This document shows positions 45,463 to 56,930 of a stretch of 64,000 nucleotides of DNA, piece after piece. Positions within the stretch are counted from its first letter, which is position 1. Each line of letters begins with the position of its first letter. The stretch comes from Albula goreensis (lineage: Eukaryota; Chordata; Actinopteri; Albuliformes; Albulidae): positions 11,304,049-11,368,048 of the forward strand of contig CM040764.1 of NCBI GenBank assembly GCA_022829145.1. Direction: 5' to 3'. A program made the position numbers and the translations under genes. The notes under the pieces are model-generated. The model had not been told where the DNA came from, did not search any database, and saw only the letters and a program-made list of their open reading frames with translations.

Positions 45463-48175
45463 TTAAATGACATTTTTGTTATATTGACAAAGTAATTGTA
45501 TCGATTCATTTCTCTGTGTCTGGTTCCATCCAGAGGTACTCTGTCCCCCTGTAGGAGAGCCGCTGATATTGAATGGTTGCCTAATGAGGAAGCGCTGGTC
45601 TGGTTGAATGTACCTCGGTCCCGGTGATCTACCACGAGCTTCGGTCGCAGCTCCAGTAAAAGCATTAACCATGCTTTGAACATGATATTCCTGCCAACAA
45701 AAACAGTTACCAGTTACACACAGGATGGGAACTGTTGCTGAAGTGTACTCAGATTGTATTATTATAAATGAATGTAGTAAGTGTGTATCATTAAGAAACA
45801 TTTTTGGTTATTTGTTCTCATTTTAGTTTTTTTTTTTACATTTTTCAGAGTGTATGGTAAAATAAATGATTCCTTTGTTGCCTTAAAAGGGAGGTTTTAT
45901 TAACACTTAAAGCTTTGAACAGCCAAAAAAAAACTTGTTTTGGGAAACTTGAAAACAGAATCCTTTCTACAATGGCCAAAATGCCTTGGTAATGCATGTA
46001 CACACAATTGGGCTATCAGGGTTTTATGTATATATTTAAATGCATATCACTTCTGATATATATAGATCTTGTTTACATGTGTAGGTGTTCTGTGAATAAC
46101 TACAGCCAGTCAATCCATCCAAACAACGCAGCTCTTTGGGGTTCTATTGATTTATTACAGAAGGCAACTATTTATTTTTAGCTTTACCTTTTTTTAAAGA
46201 TTTGATGGTTAATTTTCTAGGCAGAATTTGAGATGTACAGTAGGCCAACAGAATTCAATAAATCTTTTGAATTATATTTGTTGTGGTTTGCTTTTAATGA
46301 GTCGTGTGAGCTCTGAGCTGACAGCCTGTCTGAGCTGGGAAAAGCTCACTCCAATCAGCTCCTGTTTATGATGTGGGTATGCTACAGGGGAACCGGGCAA
46401 TAACTGGTACACAGGTTCACCTAGTGGCCAGACATTGTCATTGCAGCCTGCCCATTTTCACAAGCAGTATTTTTTTGAGGTGGAAATATTTCATCCCTTT
46501 AAAATGGGGAAAACAGCTATTTCAATTATGTGTAACTTAATAATTAGCATTGTAAAATGAATTGAAAATTGGAACGTGACAATGTTTGGGGGATCAAACC
46601 GAGAGGGAGGGAGGGAGGGAGAGAGAGAGAGAGAGAGAATGAATTCGAGTCCGAGTGCGAGTCCAGTGTAAGTCCAAGTGTAAGTCCGAGTCGGAGTGCG
46701 AGTCCCAGTGCAAGTCCGAGTCCGAGTGCGAGTCCGAGTGCAAGTCCGAGTCCGAGTGCAAGTCAGAGTGTAAGTCCGAGTGTAAGAGTGTAAGTCCGAG
46801 TGCAAGTCCGAGTGTAAGTCCGAGTCCAAGTCCGGGTGTAAGTCAGAGTGCAAGTCAGAGTGCAAGTCAGAGTGCAAGTCCGAGTGCAAGTCAGAGTGTA
46901 AGTCAGAGTGCAAGTCAGAGTGCAAGTCCGAGTGTAAGTCCGAGTCCAAGTCCGAGTGTAAGTCAGAGTGTAAGTCCGAGTCCAAGTCCGAGTCCAAGTC
47001 CGAGTGTAAGTCCGAGTGTAAAGTGTAAGTCCGAGTGTAAGTCAGAGTGCAAGTCAGAGTGCAAGTCCGAGTGTAAGTCCGAGTGTAAGTCCGAGTCCAA
47101 GTCCGAGTGTAAGTCCGAGTCCAAGTCCGAGTGTAAGTCAGAGTGTAAGTCAGAGTGCAAGTCAGAGTGCAAGTCCGAGTGCAAGTCCGAGTGCAAGTCC
47201 GAGTGTAAGTCAGAGTGCAAGTCAGAGTGCAAGTCAGAGTGCAAGTCAGAGTGTAAGTCAGAGTGTAAGTCAGAGTGCAAGTCAGAGTGCAAGTCAGAGT
47301 GCAAGTCAGAGTGCAAGTCAGAGTGTAAGTCCGAGTGTAAGTCCGAGTGTAAGTCAGAGTGTAAGTCCGAGTGCGAGTCAGAGTGTAAGTCAGAGTGTAA
47401 GTCCGAGTGCGTGTCCGAGTGCGAGTGAGTCCGAGTGCGTGTCCGAGTGCGAGTCCACAGCAAGAGCAAGTACTCGCCCCCTTGCTCCAAGCCCTCTAAG
47501 TGAAGATTCAATACAAGATATAGGTTGACTTAGCCACCCTCACTAAGGATCAGCTTGTTTCATTGAGCTCTGTTGCGCTGTGTAAGTCTTAATCCTTACA
47601 GCATTTTGTAATGAATGAAATACTGTGTGTTTAAAGATACTGACACATCTGTACAATAACATACCACAATTTATTATAGGAAGGATATTTGGTGTTTCTA
47701 TCATGTATTCATTTAACAGAGCAAAGCTGTTTTTCAGCGCAGGTGGTAGACCATGCGTTTTTCATGCTCTGCTCTTCTGTGTTCATAATTAGTGTCAAGG
47801 ACGGGTATGGGAACTATAGTTTTTATGGTATATATGAACAGCTTTTTATGGTGTATGTGAAAGGTGTAACCAACATCATGATCACCACTGATGTGAGGGG
47901 AAAAATGCCTCACTGTGAATGTACTTTTGTATTTTAAAACATTTTTGGTGTGATTGTTTGTTGTTCAATTTGATTAAATTGGATTTGCAATATTTTGTAT
48001 CAAAATACATTTTTATACCAGCCCTAATGGGCCTCCAAGAGAAAGATTGATCATATGGTAGATTAATCAATCTTCTTTACAAACCAAAAAGAAAATACCA
48101 AAACAAACTGAAAGGCAGAGAAATTACCGTGTTAGTGTGAGTGAACATCTGGAGCACCTCAAATGTAAACGCCAT
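45463..48175 (-). CDS. Candidate small two-exon gene, antisense downstream of nek7 (91 aa, unrecognised)
   Basis: On the minus strand an ATG at 48175-48173 opens a 16-codon stretch ([16 protein letters not shown]) ending at 48128 before the donor GTAATT. A good acceptor (CTGTTTTTGTTGGCAG) precedes 45690, and the frame then continues in phase 0 for 75 codons (starting [20 protein letters not shown]) to TAA at 45465-45463. The joined frame is exactly in phase. An upstream in-frame TGA fits with the chosen start, and the start lies in a CpG-containing block. Exon 2 overlaps the nek7 3' UTR on the other strand, and the intron contains the minisatellite. No protein family is recognised. A chance alignment of splice signals is a real possibility. 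Confidence 0.25.
46257..46262 (+). terminator. Best candidate nek7 poly(A) signal (AATAAA)
   Basis: The hexamer AATAAA is followed within 30 nt by a T/GT-rich element at about 46276-46292, the usual arrangement for a vertebrate cleavage site. It lies just upstream of the minisatellite. It is chosen over the signals at 44013 and 45861 only by this downstream element. Confidence 0.5.
46600..46640. repeat. (GGGA)n/(GA)n tract flanking the minisatellite
   Basis: GGGAGGGAGGGAGGGA followed by about ten GA units, directly before the 12-bp repeat array. Confidence 0.9.
46641..47458. repeat. 12-bp minisatellite array, about 65-70 units (GAGTGYAAGTCM)
   Basis: Head-to-tail units read GAGTGTAAGTCC, GAGTGCAAGTCA, GAGTCCAAGTCC and similar. 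Each 12-bp unit is two related 6-mers (GAGTSY and AAGTCM). Edges are more degenerate (GCGAGTCC) than the centre, where the AAGTCAGAGTGC form is homogeneous, as expected for unequal exchange. Because 12 is divisible by 3, frames across it stay open on both strands (Cys-Lys-Ser-Glu repeats on plus, Asp-Leu-His-Ser on minus); these are not genes. Indel units (for example TGTAAAGTGTAAG at about 47017-47029) shift the frame. Confidence 0.97.
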
Positions 48176-48650
48176 AAGCGGCTCTCAGCCATCTGATACT
48201 CGCCCTGGAGTGGGTGCTCTCAAACACTCGCATGGATGCGTGGTAGACATGCTGGAGCTGAGCTGAGCTAAAGTTGAAGTTGTACTTCCACACGGGGAGC
48301 GGTAGGTCCTTCAGGAAACTATTTTCGTAAAAGACCTCCTGTAAGGTAACTGTTACTGGAAACTCTCGACTATCCTTTTCACTATACGAAGTGACTGGAG
48401 GCGAACGCCATGTTAAATTTAAAAAGAAACTCGATCCAGACAGCGGCTGCACTGGTAGCGTTCATGCCTCCGCAGCAGTTCCGCCCGACAGCTGTTTCCA
48501 CTTCGCAGACTGCTTTTAAGAACGCCACATCTCATCCTGTTGACCGGTCTGAAACTCCAGTAAAAATGACAGAAGACAATTTTGCACCAGGCTTCTGTAG
48601 ACGTTTCCGGCTTTGACGAGCGAAAGGGTGGGAGGGGAGAGCTCTGCTGT
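48150..48650. promoter_or_regulatory. CpG-containing promoter-like block
   Basis: GC content and CpG frequency rise here relative to both flanks. On plus, an ATG in good Kozak context (ACGCCATGT at 48410) opens a 68-codon frame; on minus, the candidate antisense gene starts at 48175. Either strand could be transcribed from here. Neither peptide is recognised. Confidence 0.35.
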
Positions 48651-51640
48651 TCAGAAGCCTCTAGATGTCAGGACTCTGCAGATGTAGAAGAGCACATGTG
48701 AGATGTTATCTCTACGTCGCCCTTCTTCCTTCACAGCTGTGGGTTTTACTGTGTTGAGTGGACTTTCTGACCATGTTACTACAGATCATTTGAAAGAAAG
48801 AAAGAAAAAAGACAGTCTCTTTGTCAGGAGTAGCTTACATGTTTGTAGTATGGTCTAAATTCAGGAGAGCTAGGAAAAATATAAGTAAAGAGAATGTATT
48901 AAATGCTATGATATGCTTATAAAACATTACAGAGAGGAATAATACAAACAGGCAGATGTTTTCTGCATTCCCATTGTACAGTCAGTGATACATTCCTCCC
49001 ATGCCTTTCAATGTTCTGTGTATTTTTCATGCCAATCTTTTATAACACATGTCATACTCTACGTAGAGGTGATACTGCTGTTGTTTTATGTTTCAGCCAT
49101 TTGCTTAAGTGAGTAATGTGATCTGCAAAAACCTTGGACTTCACCTTTACAGTTTCCAGTTGGACATGTCCCATCAAGTGCCACTTACATGGGTGCTATT
49201 CAACATCTCCAAACAAAAACATTCATCGTGTTTGTTGTGTCCCATCTCTCCCCTGAAACCCTATTAATAAAAGTGTATGTGAGCTGAAATATGAAGCTTC
49301 TGCTTTGCCGTTATGAATTTGAATTAATTAATTGCCCTTCTCCAAACATGCGATTGAAATGTCCTCAATTGTGCTATGAAAAGCAGAGTAGAATTAAGAT
49401 GCTATTTTTCATTCCTGACATTTATTCTATAGTAAACGTCCCCAGAGGGCTGTTATTTCCTCAGTAATGTTTATGTACTGTCCGCAGTGAGGCTGCTATC
49501 GTTGCTGTGGAGATTAAGATTTGTGAGGTCTGCTTCCTACTAAAACCACCTATATTTCATGCATACCCCAGACTTCTTTAAGCATTTCTGCCAACATCAT
49601 AACCATATATAACGATAACTCAATAAAAATGAGTGTGCTGGTTTTGACTTTGCCAGTGACCTGTCTTAACATATCTGTGTATTTTTGTTTCATATCGGTG
49701 CCTACTTAAGAGTTACCCCTGCTATAAACAAGAACTAAGCAAATGGACACCAACAGCACCACAGCAGAAGTATAACTAGCCTAGTTCATAACAGGGAACT
49801 GGTGAGGAGAGCTGTTTGTATATTTACTCATACATTTGATCAAAGAGATAGATGGTTATTGACAGTTCTCTGCTCCTTTTTTAACTGAGGAATTCTTTCA
49901 ATACTTGGTGCATATTGATACGTGAGTTATTGTTGATTTGAAACACCAGTTTATTCTGTGTTTAGCCATCATTGGTCCAGTGGGGTCATTATTATGATTT
50001 ATCAGGGCAGACAAAGAGTCATTTTAGAGGGGATATTTTTGGAACAGGTTTTTGCCTTTTCTCTCAGCACTATGGAGCATCCTATTGGGTCTCTCTATGG
50101 GTGCACTCCATGCAAAGGGCACTGTAGCGGAAACACAAGCATTCTTCTGAAGCCCTCTTCTGCAAGCCAGCGTTTCCACACAGCGCCAAGGAGATGAGAG
50201 GAGAGGCATCTCTCTCCCTGAAGACAGTCCATCCTGTGTGCGCACCTCCTGCATCACCGGTAAGGTCAATGAAGGGATCCTGGAGAACTTAAACCTGGAA
50301 CAGCAAGGTTCATAAACAATATGAAATGGTTATGTGTATGAAATGTATTACAGATAATGGCCAAGGCATTTTATTTGGAATAGCTTCTTGACTTAATGTT
50401 TTTTTTTTTTTTTTTTCAAATCCGCTTTTGGCAGTTTGAAGTTCTGTTGTGCGTTATGTAGCATTGACCTGACTTGGCGTGTGTCCATTATCAAGGCAAG
50501 AATCCAGTACTGCTACTGCTCGGTAGGATAAGAGGCAGCGGCTCCATGTGCAGAGAGTTCCAGCTAGCCTGTGTGAAGCTACACAATGAAAGTAAATCAA
50601 GGCCGAGGCTGATTCTCTGAGAGACTAAACTCTGCCTGTTTTAAAAGATAGTCTGAATGTTCCTGGTTACTTCCAACATCATGGCTGTATACATAAGCCT
50701 ATATTAGTTTGAATCAAATGTACCCTGATAGAAGAAAGGAAATGTGGGACCAAGGTTAGCTCTGCTAACTAAAACATTAGAAACTGACACAGCCTAAATA
50801 TGAGCATATTGTTTTCTCTGGACATTCATTGTTGAACTGCATTCTCAGACTCCAGCTATTACAGTGATTGTACTGGAAGTACTGTCCAACTGCCATTCTG
50901 AATGTTATCCCAGAAAAAAAAGCATATTTAAAGAAAGTATCCACATGTCCACATTCATTTCTCAGTCATCTTCTTTTGAGAATGCTTCTTGCCATCTGAA
51001 TACCATAACGTTTTATAGGGCTGCTGTAAATGGAACCAGTAGCAGATGTGCCCAGCTCGAGAGCTTACCTTTCCTAACCACTGTGAGGAACGCACTTTGT
51101 GCAGGCACGGTTTTTACAGAGAGTGCCGAGACCACAGAAATCCTGCTTTAAATCAGCCTGCTCTCTCCGTACTGAAAGCCATGAGTGCAGTCTGGACAGC
51201 GTTATCATTACGGCCCCCCGAAACAGCAGCCGCGCAGTCTCACAGAACGGCTCCCCTCCAAGGAGGCTAAGCAGGGAGAATACGACACATCAGCTGTCCA
51301 TCTGCTTGCTCAAGGGCTCCCTCTAGAGGGCCTGGGCAGTCTAACAACTCAATGAGTCTAGTCGCCCCTTTCTTTTCCACTTTTTCCATCTCCCTTTCCC
51401 ACCTCAAATTAGATTCCCTGGTTACAAATGCAAATATCCTTTCACTCCAACAACACTCTATTAGTCCATGAGGGCTCACGCTAGCATGTGTGTCCTCCAG
51501 AATGTGCTCAGAAATGGAGGACAGTGGAGATCTGTACAACCAGCACAGCTGGGGGAGGCCGGTCCCAGGAGTGAACCAGAGAGTATTCTATTGGATGATG
51601 TGGTGTTGATACCCCCCGTCCCTCCCTGAGTGATGCTGTT
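48651..51640. other. Intergenic DNA downstream of nek7
   Basis: No gene recognised. A T-run is at 50399-50416. The segment 49300-49560 has few simple repeats, and its mixed composition with homeobox-like AT cores looks like conserved noncoding DNA, but this is a guess from texture. Confidence 0.5.
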
Positions 51641-51642
51641 CT

Positions 51643-51661
51643 CAGTGCCCCCTGGCAGCGC
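51643..51661 (-). promoter_or_regulatory. CTCF-like motif (minus strand)
   Basis: The minus strand reads GCGCTGCCAGGGGGCACTG, closely matching the CTCF core (CCASYAGRKGGCRS). Binding is inferred. Confidence 0.55.
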
Positions 51662-51877
51662 CAGCCTCAGTGTGAGACGGTCAGTGAGAGTTCATGCTGA
51701 ACTATGCGGAGCTGAGCTGTACTGGGTTCAGTAAGTTTATCACTGCCATGCAACACTTAGGAGCTCCTGCATAACGGTTCAGAACATATCTGCCAATGAA
51801 AGGCAATGTGTAGCTGGGGCAGAGCAGTTTCTACTTCCCAGGTATGTATTTTGCTCCTTTCTATAAGTGATTGCATT

Positions 51878-51930
51878 ATGTGTGTGTGTGTGTGTGCGTG
51901 TGTGTTTGTGTATATGTGTGTGTGTTTGTC
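51878..51930. repeat. (TG)n microsatellite, interrupted
   Basis: TG units broken by CG, TT and TATA. Confidence 0.9.
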
Positions 51931-53511
51931 TATACGTGTGTGCGTTACATCAGTCAGTCACTACCTTTTGGGGACTCAGGGAAGACACTTCCTGCCTGTG
52001 GTGAGCATCGTGAGGAAAGTAAGGCTGAATTAAAAATGCATGCAGGCGCATGTGCTCTGCATTTGAAATGCGTTCCTCTTCCACTGTGGTTCAGCGCAGA
52101 AAGCCCGCCCAGAGAGAACACTGCCAGCTATCAAAAGACGCTCTGGCAGCTGACAACTGTTATTGTTAGAAATGTTTTTTTCCCTCTCTCTCTCAAGCAG
52201 TTCTAGTTCTGACAGAAGAGGAATGAGATGGCGGTGTGACCCCGGGAATCAGAAGAGACGCCCCGTTTGTTGTCGCATGTGCGGCATCGGGGAAGGTGGG
52301 AGCTGTGTTTGGGGGCTCGCTCGGTTTATCCAAAAATACAGATACCAGAGCGCGCGCAGACGAGATGCAGGTTGAGATCGGCTGAAAGCATGGTGTTTTG
52401 TGTGCACCCTGCAGCCAGAGAATAGGTGAGAACAATAAACAGACGTACAGTATTTATTTATAGAGGTGAGATCTCAAAAAATGGAAATAAATTGTCTGAT
52501 TTTTGTTGATATTATTGTCTGTCCTGTGGTGCATGTGTTATATGTACAATATTGGAGCAGATGTAAATGACTTGTGAGGTCTTCCTGTGCCAAGAGGGCA
52601 TGCTGGGTAAAATATGGATAAAAGCCCTTATTTTCCCTTTCTCCAGTGAAAGAGAAGTCACTTAGGTTAAGTTTAAGGATTCTAATTTCAGATTTACTAC
52701 CTGAGGCCCAGCAGGGTTATCCCAGCCTGTTTGCTCAGGCTTACTCAAATCAGTTTATCACCAGGCATGCGTCTCTGTCTACCTGCGATCAATGTGATTC
52801 TGAATACCCCCACCCATGTACAGACCTACATATGGCCCATTCCCCAGGGCAGGTTATAGAACATACATATTATTTATCACCAGTGAGCAGCATTCTTACT
52901 CCTCTTATTCTCCTCCTTCATATTTTAAATCATATTTCATTAAAAGTATATCTCAAAGCACTGAGTGCCTACAAAACCCTGAACAACCCACATAATATGA
53001 GACACATAGTAATTCAAAAAAAGCATGCAAGCAGTGTTAAAATGTATTTTTAGAGTGAGCATGTTTCCTCTCTGATGTCCTTAGAGGATTCATTTGGAAA
53101 GCTGTATGGATGGCCGGTCACTGAAGCTGCTCAGTTGAGTTCCTTAGCTCACACACACGGTGGGAGTGCCGTACTCTAGACTACGTTTTGGATTGCTAGT
53201 CCATTTCATTTGATTCATTTTTTGATTTCTTCTCTTCCCCTTAATCCAGCAGGATACTGCTCAAGTACCCCTTTGGGAGGGAATTCCTTTGCTGAGAAAA
53301 AGCTCCAAAATGATCGGATAAAAGAAGGTATTCGTACACAGAAAGAGCACACAGAAAGGTATTCATGTGGAATGTGAGAGTGCCTGTAGTCCTGACAGCA
53401 CACTAATAATTTGGTATGTGATCGTAGTTATCACGATTGTGTGTCATCACCCAGCGTAGATCAACCCCTCCCAAAACCCACAGCTCTCCACCATCTTAAT
53501 AATTCAGTAGA
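51931..53511. other. Intergenic DNA, no gene recognised
   Basis: A 135-codon open frame at 52646-53053 on plus has no recognisable family or coding texture. A short CpG-retaining patch occurs at 52220-52370. Confidence 0.5.
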
Positions 53512-53530
53512 TAGCGCCCCCGTCTGACCA
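53512..53530 (-). promoter_or_regulatory. CTCF-like motif (minus strand)
   Basis: The minus strand reads TGGTCAGACGGGGGCGCTA, matching the extended CTCF pattern TGGCCACCAGGGGGCGCTA at 15 of 19 positions, including the whole GGGGGCGCTA core. Confidence 0.55.
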
Positions 53531-53680
53531 TGTCCTGAACCCACAGTTTGGGAACCCTTACAATGCGCCACATGGCTGACATACAGCCTGTGTGCACTGT
53601 CTCTGTGTGGTGAGAATAGCAGGGAGCCTGGTGACAGTGACAGCCTCACCATGGACCGACAGGGGTTCAGTGATGGCTGC

Positions 53681-53699
53681 CAGCCCAGCGGGGGCGCTG
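53681..53699 (+). promoter_or_regulatory. CTCF-like motif (plus strand)
   Basis: CAGCCCAGCGGGGGCGCTG carries the complete GGGGGCGCT core. It is 150 bp from, and divergent to, the previous minus-strand motif. Confidence 0.5.
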
Positions 53700-56600
53700 C
53701 CGCCTGTCTGCCAATCACAGAACAGCGGAGACTGCAATTCAAGCCGGCTGATTAGACGCCACTGTCACTCGCGAGAAAACACCCTAAGCATCTGTGCATC
53801 TGCGGCTCCCCGTCTCTCTCTCTCCTCCGCTTTGGTCGTTCCCTTCTGAAACGACAGACCCGTGTTCTCGTTTCAAGAACCGGTGGGTAATTAAGCAAGT
53901 CTCCCAGCAGTGAATGTGGGAATCACAATTTGAGCCAAACAGAAAATCGCGCATTTCCCCCGCTTATTATTTTCTCTCCCCAGAAATGGCTGCTTTTCAT
54001 CCGTGATCAAAACCGGCTCTCCCATCATGCCGCACTTTCGTCTTTGTTTTTCCCTGCGTAAAAAGGGCTGACAGAGCAGCAGGTGGGTGAACAGCCTTAT
54101 CATTGTTCCAGCATTGTTCGCTAACAAGGTGGAGAAACTAACTTCAGTAACGACGAGCCACAGTGTTCAAGAGAGTGAGTGTACCAAGGTGAAAAAATAA
54201 ATGGCCACAGCTTCACTTAAACACTGACAGTAACCCAATTTACTCCAGGATGGTCATTTTACCCCCCAAAAAGGATCCTGTTCCAGAAAAACTGTTTGGC
54301 TGGCCCAAGTAATCTACATGCATTGACCAGGTGTAACCAGGTTTTTCTTTTGTAAAATGCAGCAAGATGTTTGATGCATGACTATGAAATGAGGATATTT
54401 TAATAGTAGGATATTACTGAAAATGACTGACATCCCTAAAACCAGAGTGAACTCTCAGCTTCTCATCTTCAGACTCTTCTTCTCATTGAGTCAGCAGTAC
54501 CCCTGTGTTTTTAAGTCTTAATAGTATGTACATTTTTATCATAAAAATGTGTCACCAAACGAAAACTAACAGCATATCTAGCTGACACTTTATTTTCTTG
54601 ACTATGATTTTGCAGGTTGCATAACTAAATCAAGGAAAATGTTGCAATTCATGCTGATCACCAGGTCCATCTCTGGCGTTTGTGACATTTTGCTAATCTT
54701 TTTCAGAACAGTCTTGTGGCAAAATACACATGGCAAAGAATACATATGACACATTCCTCTAAAAAAAAAAACACTCCTGTCTAAAATAAATCCAGTTTGT
54801 TATACTGTGGCCTTGAGACGAAACCTGGCGTTCATTCCCAACAAAAACTTTTATAATACACATATTTTCAAAAAAATAAATGTCAAGTGAATCCCAGATT
54901 GTGTGGAGAGGCTTGGCTGGATGCAGCTTGTTTTGAGATGGCAGTGTTTATGTGTGCGGGCCGTATTTTGGGGATAGCGGTGGGGGAAAGAGGGCCACTG
55001 GGGTTATTGCTGTGAGGCGGCAGGCAGCTGCCGGAGGAAGGATTCCGCTGACAAAAAAGAGTTTCCTAACAAAGGGAGACACCAGCACAACAGTCCCCAT
55101 TAACATCCCAGCACTGCCTCCCCACTTCATTCATAATTCATGGGTTCACAGGCAGGGGGCGCTGCAAAGGCCTGTTAAATTGGCACTTAAGTGGCAGTGA
55201 GTGACACGGGCCCTGCAGTCTTCTCATTTTATGGCCCTCCCTCCATGGGCCGCCACACGGCAGTGGGCGAAGGTCCACGCCGATCTCCCGGCTAACGACC
55301 GCCTCCGTGCGGGTTCACTGGCGGGTGGCAGAGGGGCGGGGGCACTGGCGGGCCACGGGACTGGGGAACGGGCTCGTGAAATGCCTTGTTAGCTGGGACA
55401 CTCAGGGTTAAACCCCAGAGGGGTTCCTGGGGGCTTCAGGAAAGATAGTGCTGAGTGTGCTAGCTACATTCTACCTGCTCCCCTCCGCACCGCAAATTAA
55501 ACCCCAAAAGCCAAATAACTGTCAGGATTCCCTTTCAATACACATGGGCCCAGGGGAGAAAAGGAAGCAGTTTTTCTTGCAGATTTGTGAAAAGTGAAAT
55601 TCAGATTTGTGAAAGTGGAATTCATTTTTTATTGATAACATAATATTGTGATTGGATAGCTAACAATCAGCAAAATTCAGAGTGCGAACTGCAAATCTGG
55701 CAATCATTAGTTGTGAAATATTTTAGAAAAATAACATACAAATAAAGGCTGATCAATATAGATACTCTGAGCAATCTGTGGTATTGCTTCACAAATGTAA
55801 AAAATCTGCTTTGCAAAACAATTTTATTTTGTGTGATATTGCAATAAATGCACTGATTTTTGACGATATTTCATAAGAATTGTGACAAACACATCAAATG
55901 CTAAAGGAGAGGCTGTTTCCTTTTTAAAAGACTGACACGTTTCCAAGTAATGTGCAGTGCTGCAAAGATCAGACTTCATCTGGTTTTCTGTTGTGTCCCT
56001 GAACATCTTAAATTATGACAGCCTGAACTGGTGCTGTAATCATGGAAGAGTTAGGCTGGTGTGAGGTGCTCTTCCAGGGTATGGATCGGCCCAACTATCT
56101 GGAGTTGCATGTGGGACGTACAGGCCCATGCTGTGGCAGGTATATCAGGTGAAGCACAGGAACTCGGTGGTCAAGGATGTCTGCGTCTCATCGCTCAACA
56201 ACGACCCCTTCAGGTTTATCAGGCATCCGCAGCCTGCCTGAGCAAAGCTACACATGAAGCCTCCTCCTCCTGCTAATGTCTGTGCAGGATCAATCTGTGA
56301 ACTGCGGTGACAGTAAAACAGCAGCTCACATGTTGTAGAGGAGAGTACTACTTGCGAATGTGATTGGGCATTCGGTGGAAGTATGGGAAAATTATAAGCT
56401 AACAAAAAAGAAAGAAAGTTTGGGATACCTCAGTTAACGAACCTCTTGACTCCCAGCTTTCTAACTAATTCTCAATAATGGCAAAATCACAGACAGCCTG
56501 TGTCATTACTAAGATTGTTCTTTTCGAATTCTAATTGGCACAGTGCTTGGGCGTGGCAGTCCTGCACTGAGGATAGTTAGCTGGATGCTTTGCACAGTGC

Positions 56601-56930
56601 TGTCAAATGTGTTTGTAATGTAGCTGAGCTGTCTTCATGTGTACTTGAGTCTTTTCCTTCAACCACAATAATTGTGCCTGTTGTTCATTTATGGAAAATA
56701 TTACATTAAAATTATTTTACACTCTCATAAACATGCATCACTTTTTTCTGCTTCGGTACCCCTAAAAATGATAAACCACCCCTAAAATTCATTGACGTCC
56801 TGATTCTCTGCACAGACAAGTGCATTTCACATTTCTGGAGATGTAGCTTACAGCTAGAAATGGTGCATGCAGTTGACTGCCTGTCTCCAGATGCATGATG
56901 GGAGAGGTACCCAGTTCAGGGGTCTGGTGG
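53700..56930. other. Intergenic DNA with a GC-rich block at 54950-55390
   Basis: The GC-rich block retains CpGs and contains the CTCF-like site at 55146-55164. A near-tandem duplication (CAGATTTGTGAAA...) lies at 55578-55622. No gene recognised. Confidence 0.5.
55146..55164 (+). promoter_or_regulatory. CTCF-like motif (plus strand)
   Basis: TCACAGGCAGGGGGCGCTG has the CAGGGGGCGCTG core in plus orientation. Confidence 0.55.

Larger units (their letters stand above)
43035..46282 (+). other. nek7: nek7 probable 3' UTR
   Basis: This stretch follows the stop codon, with no acceptor or downstream exon needed. It is AT-rich with T-runs at 43481-43500 and 45013-45027. Possible poly(A) signals are ATTAAA at 44013, AATAAA at 45861 and AATAAA at 46257. 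The last is followed by a GT-rich tract (TTGTTGTGGTTTGC), giving the best cleavage context. A 3' UTR of about 3.2 kb is inferred; shorter forms are likely too. Confidence 0.6.

Noticed and set aside
46641..47458. CRISPR-like array
   Set aside because: There are no unique spacers; units are contiguous 12-mers, and the DNA is vertebrate.
46491..47511. Open frames of 168, 257 and 182 codons over the repeat array
   Set aside because: They are translations of a 12-bp tandem repeat, open on both strands because the unit has no stop in those frames; no start context, splice logic or non-repeat domain supports a gene.
48410..48616. 68-codon plus-strand frame in the CpG block with a good start context
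   Set aside because: No similarity, no donor extending it; kept only as part of the promoter-like block.
52646..53053. 135-codon plus-strand open frame
   Set aside because: Longest non-repeat frame in the intergenic part, but no recognisable family, no good Kozak context and no splice continuation; length is within chance expectation for 64 kb.
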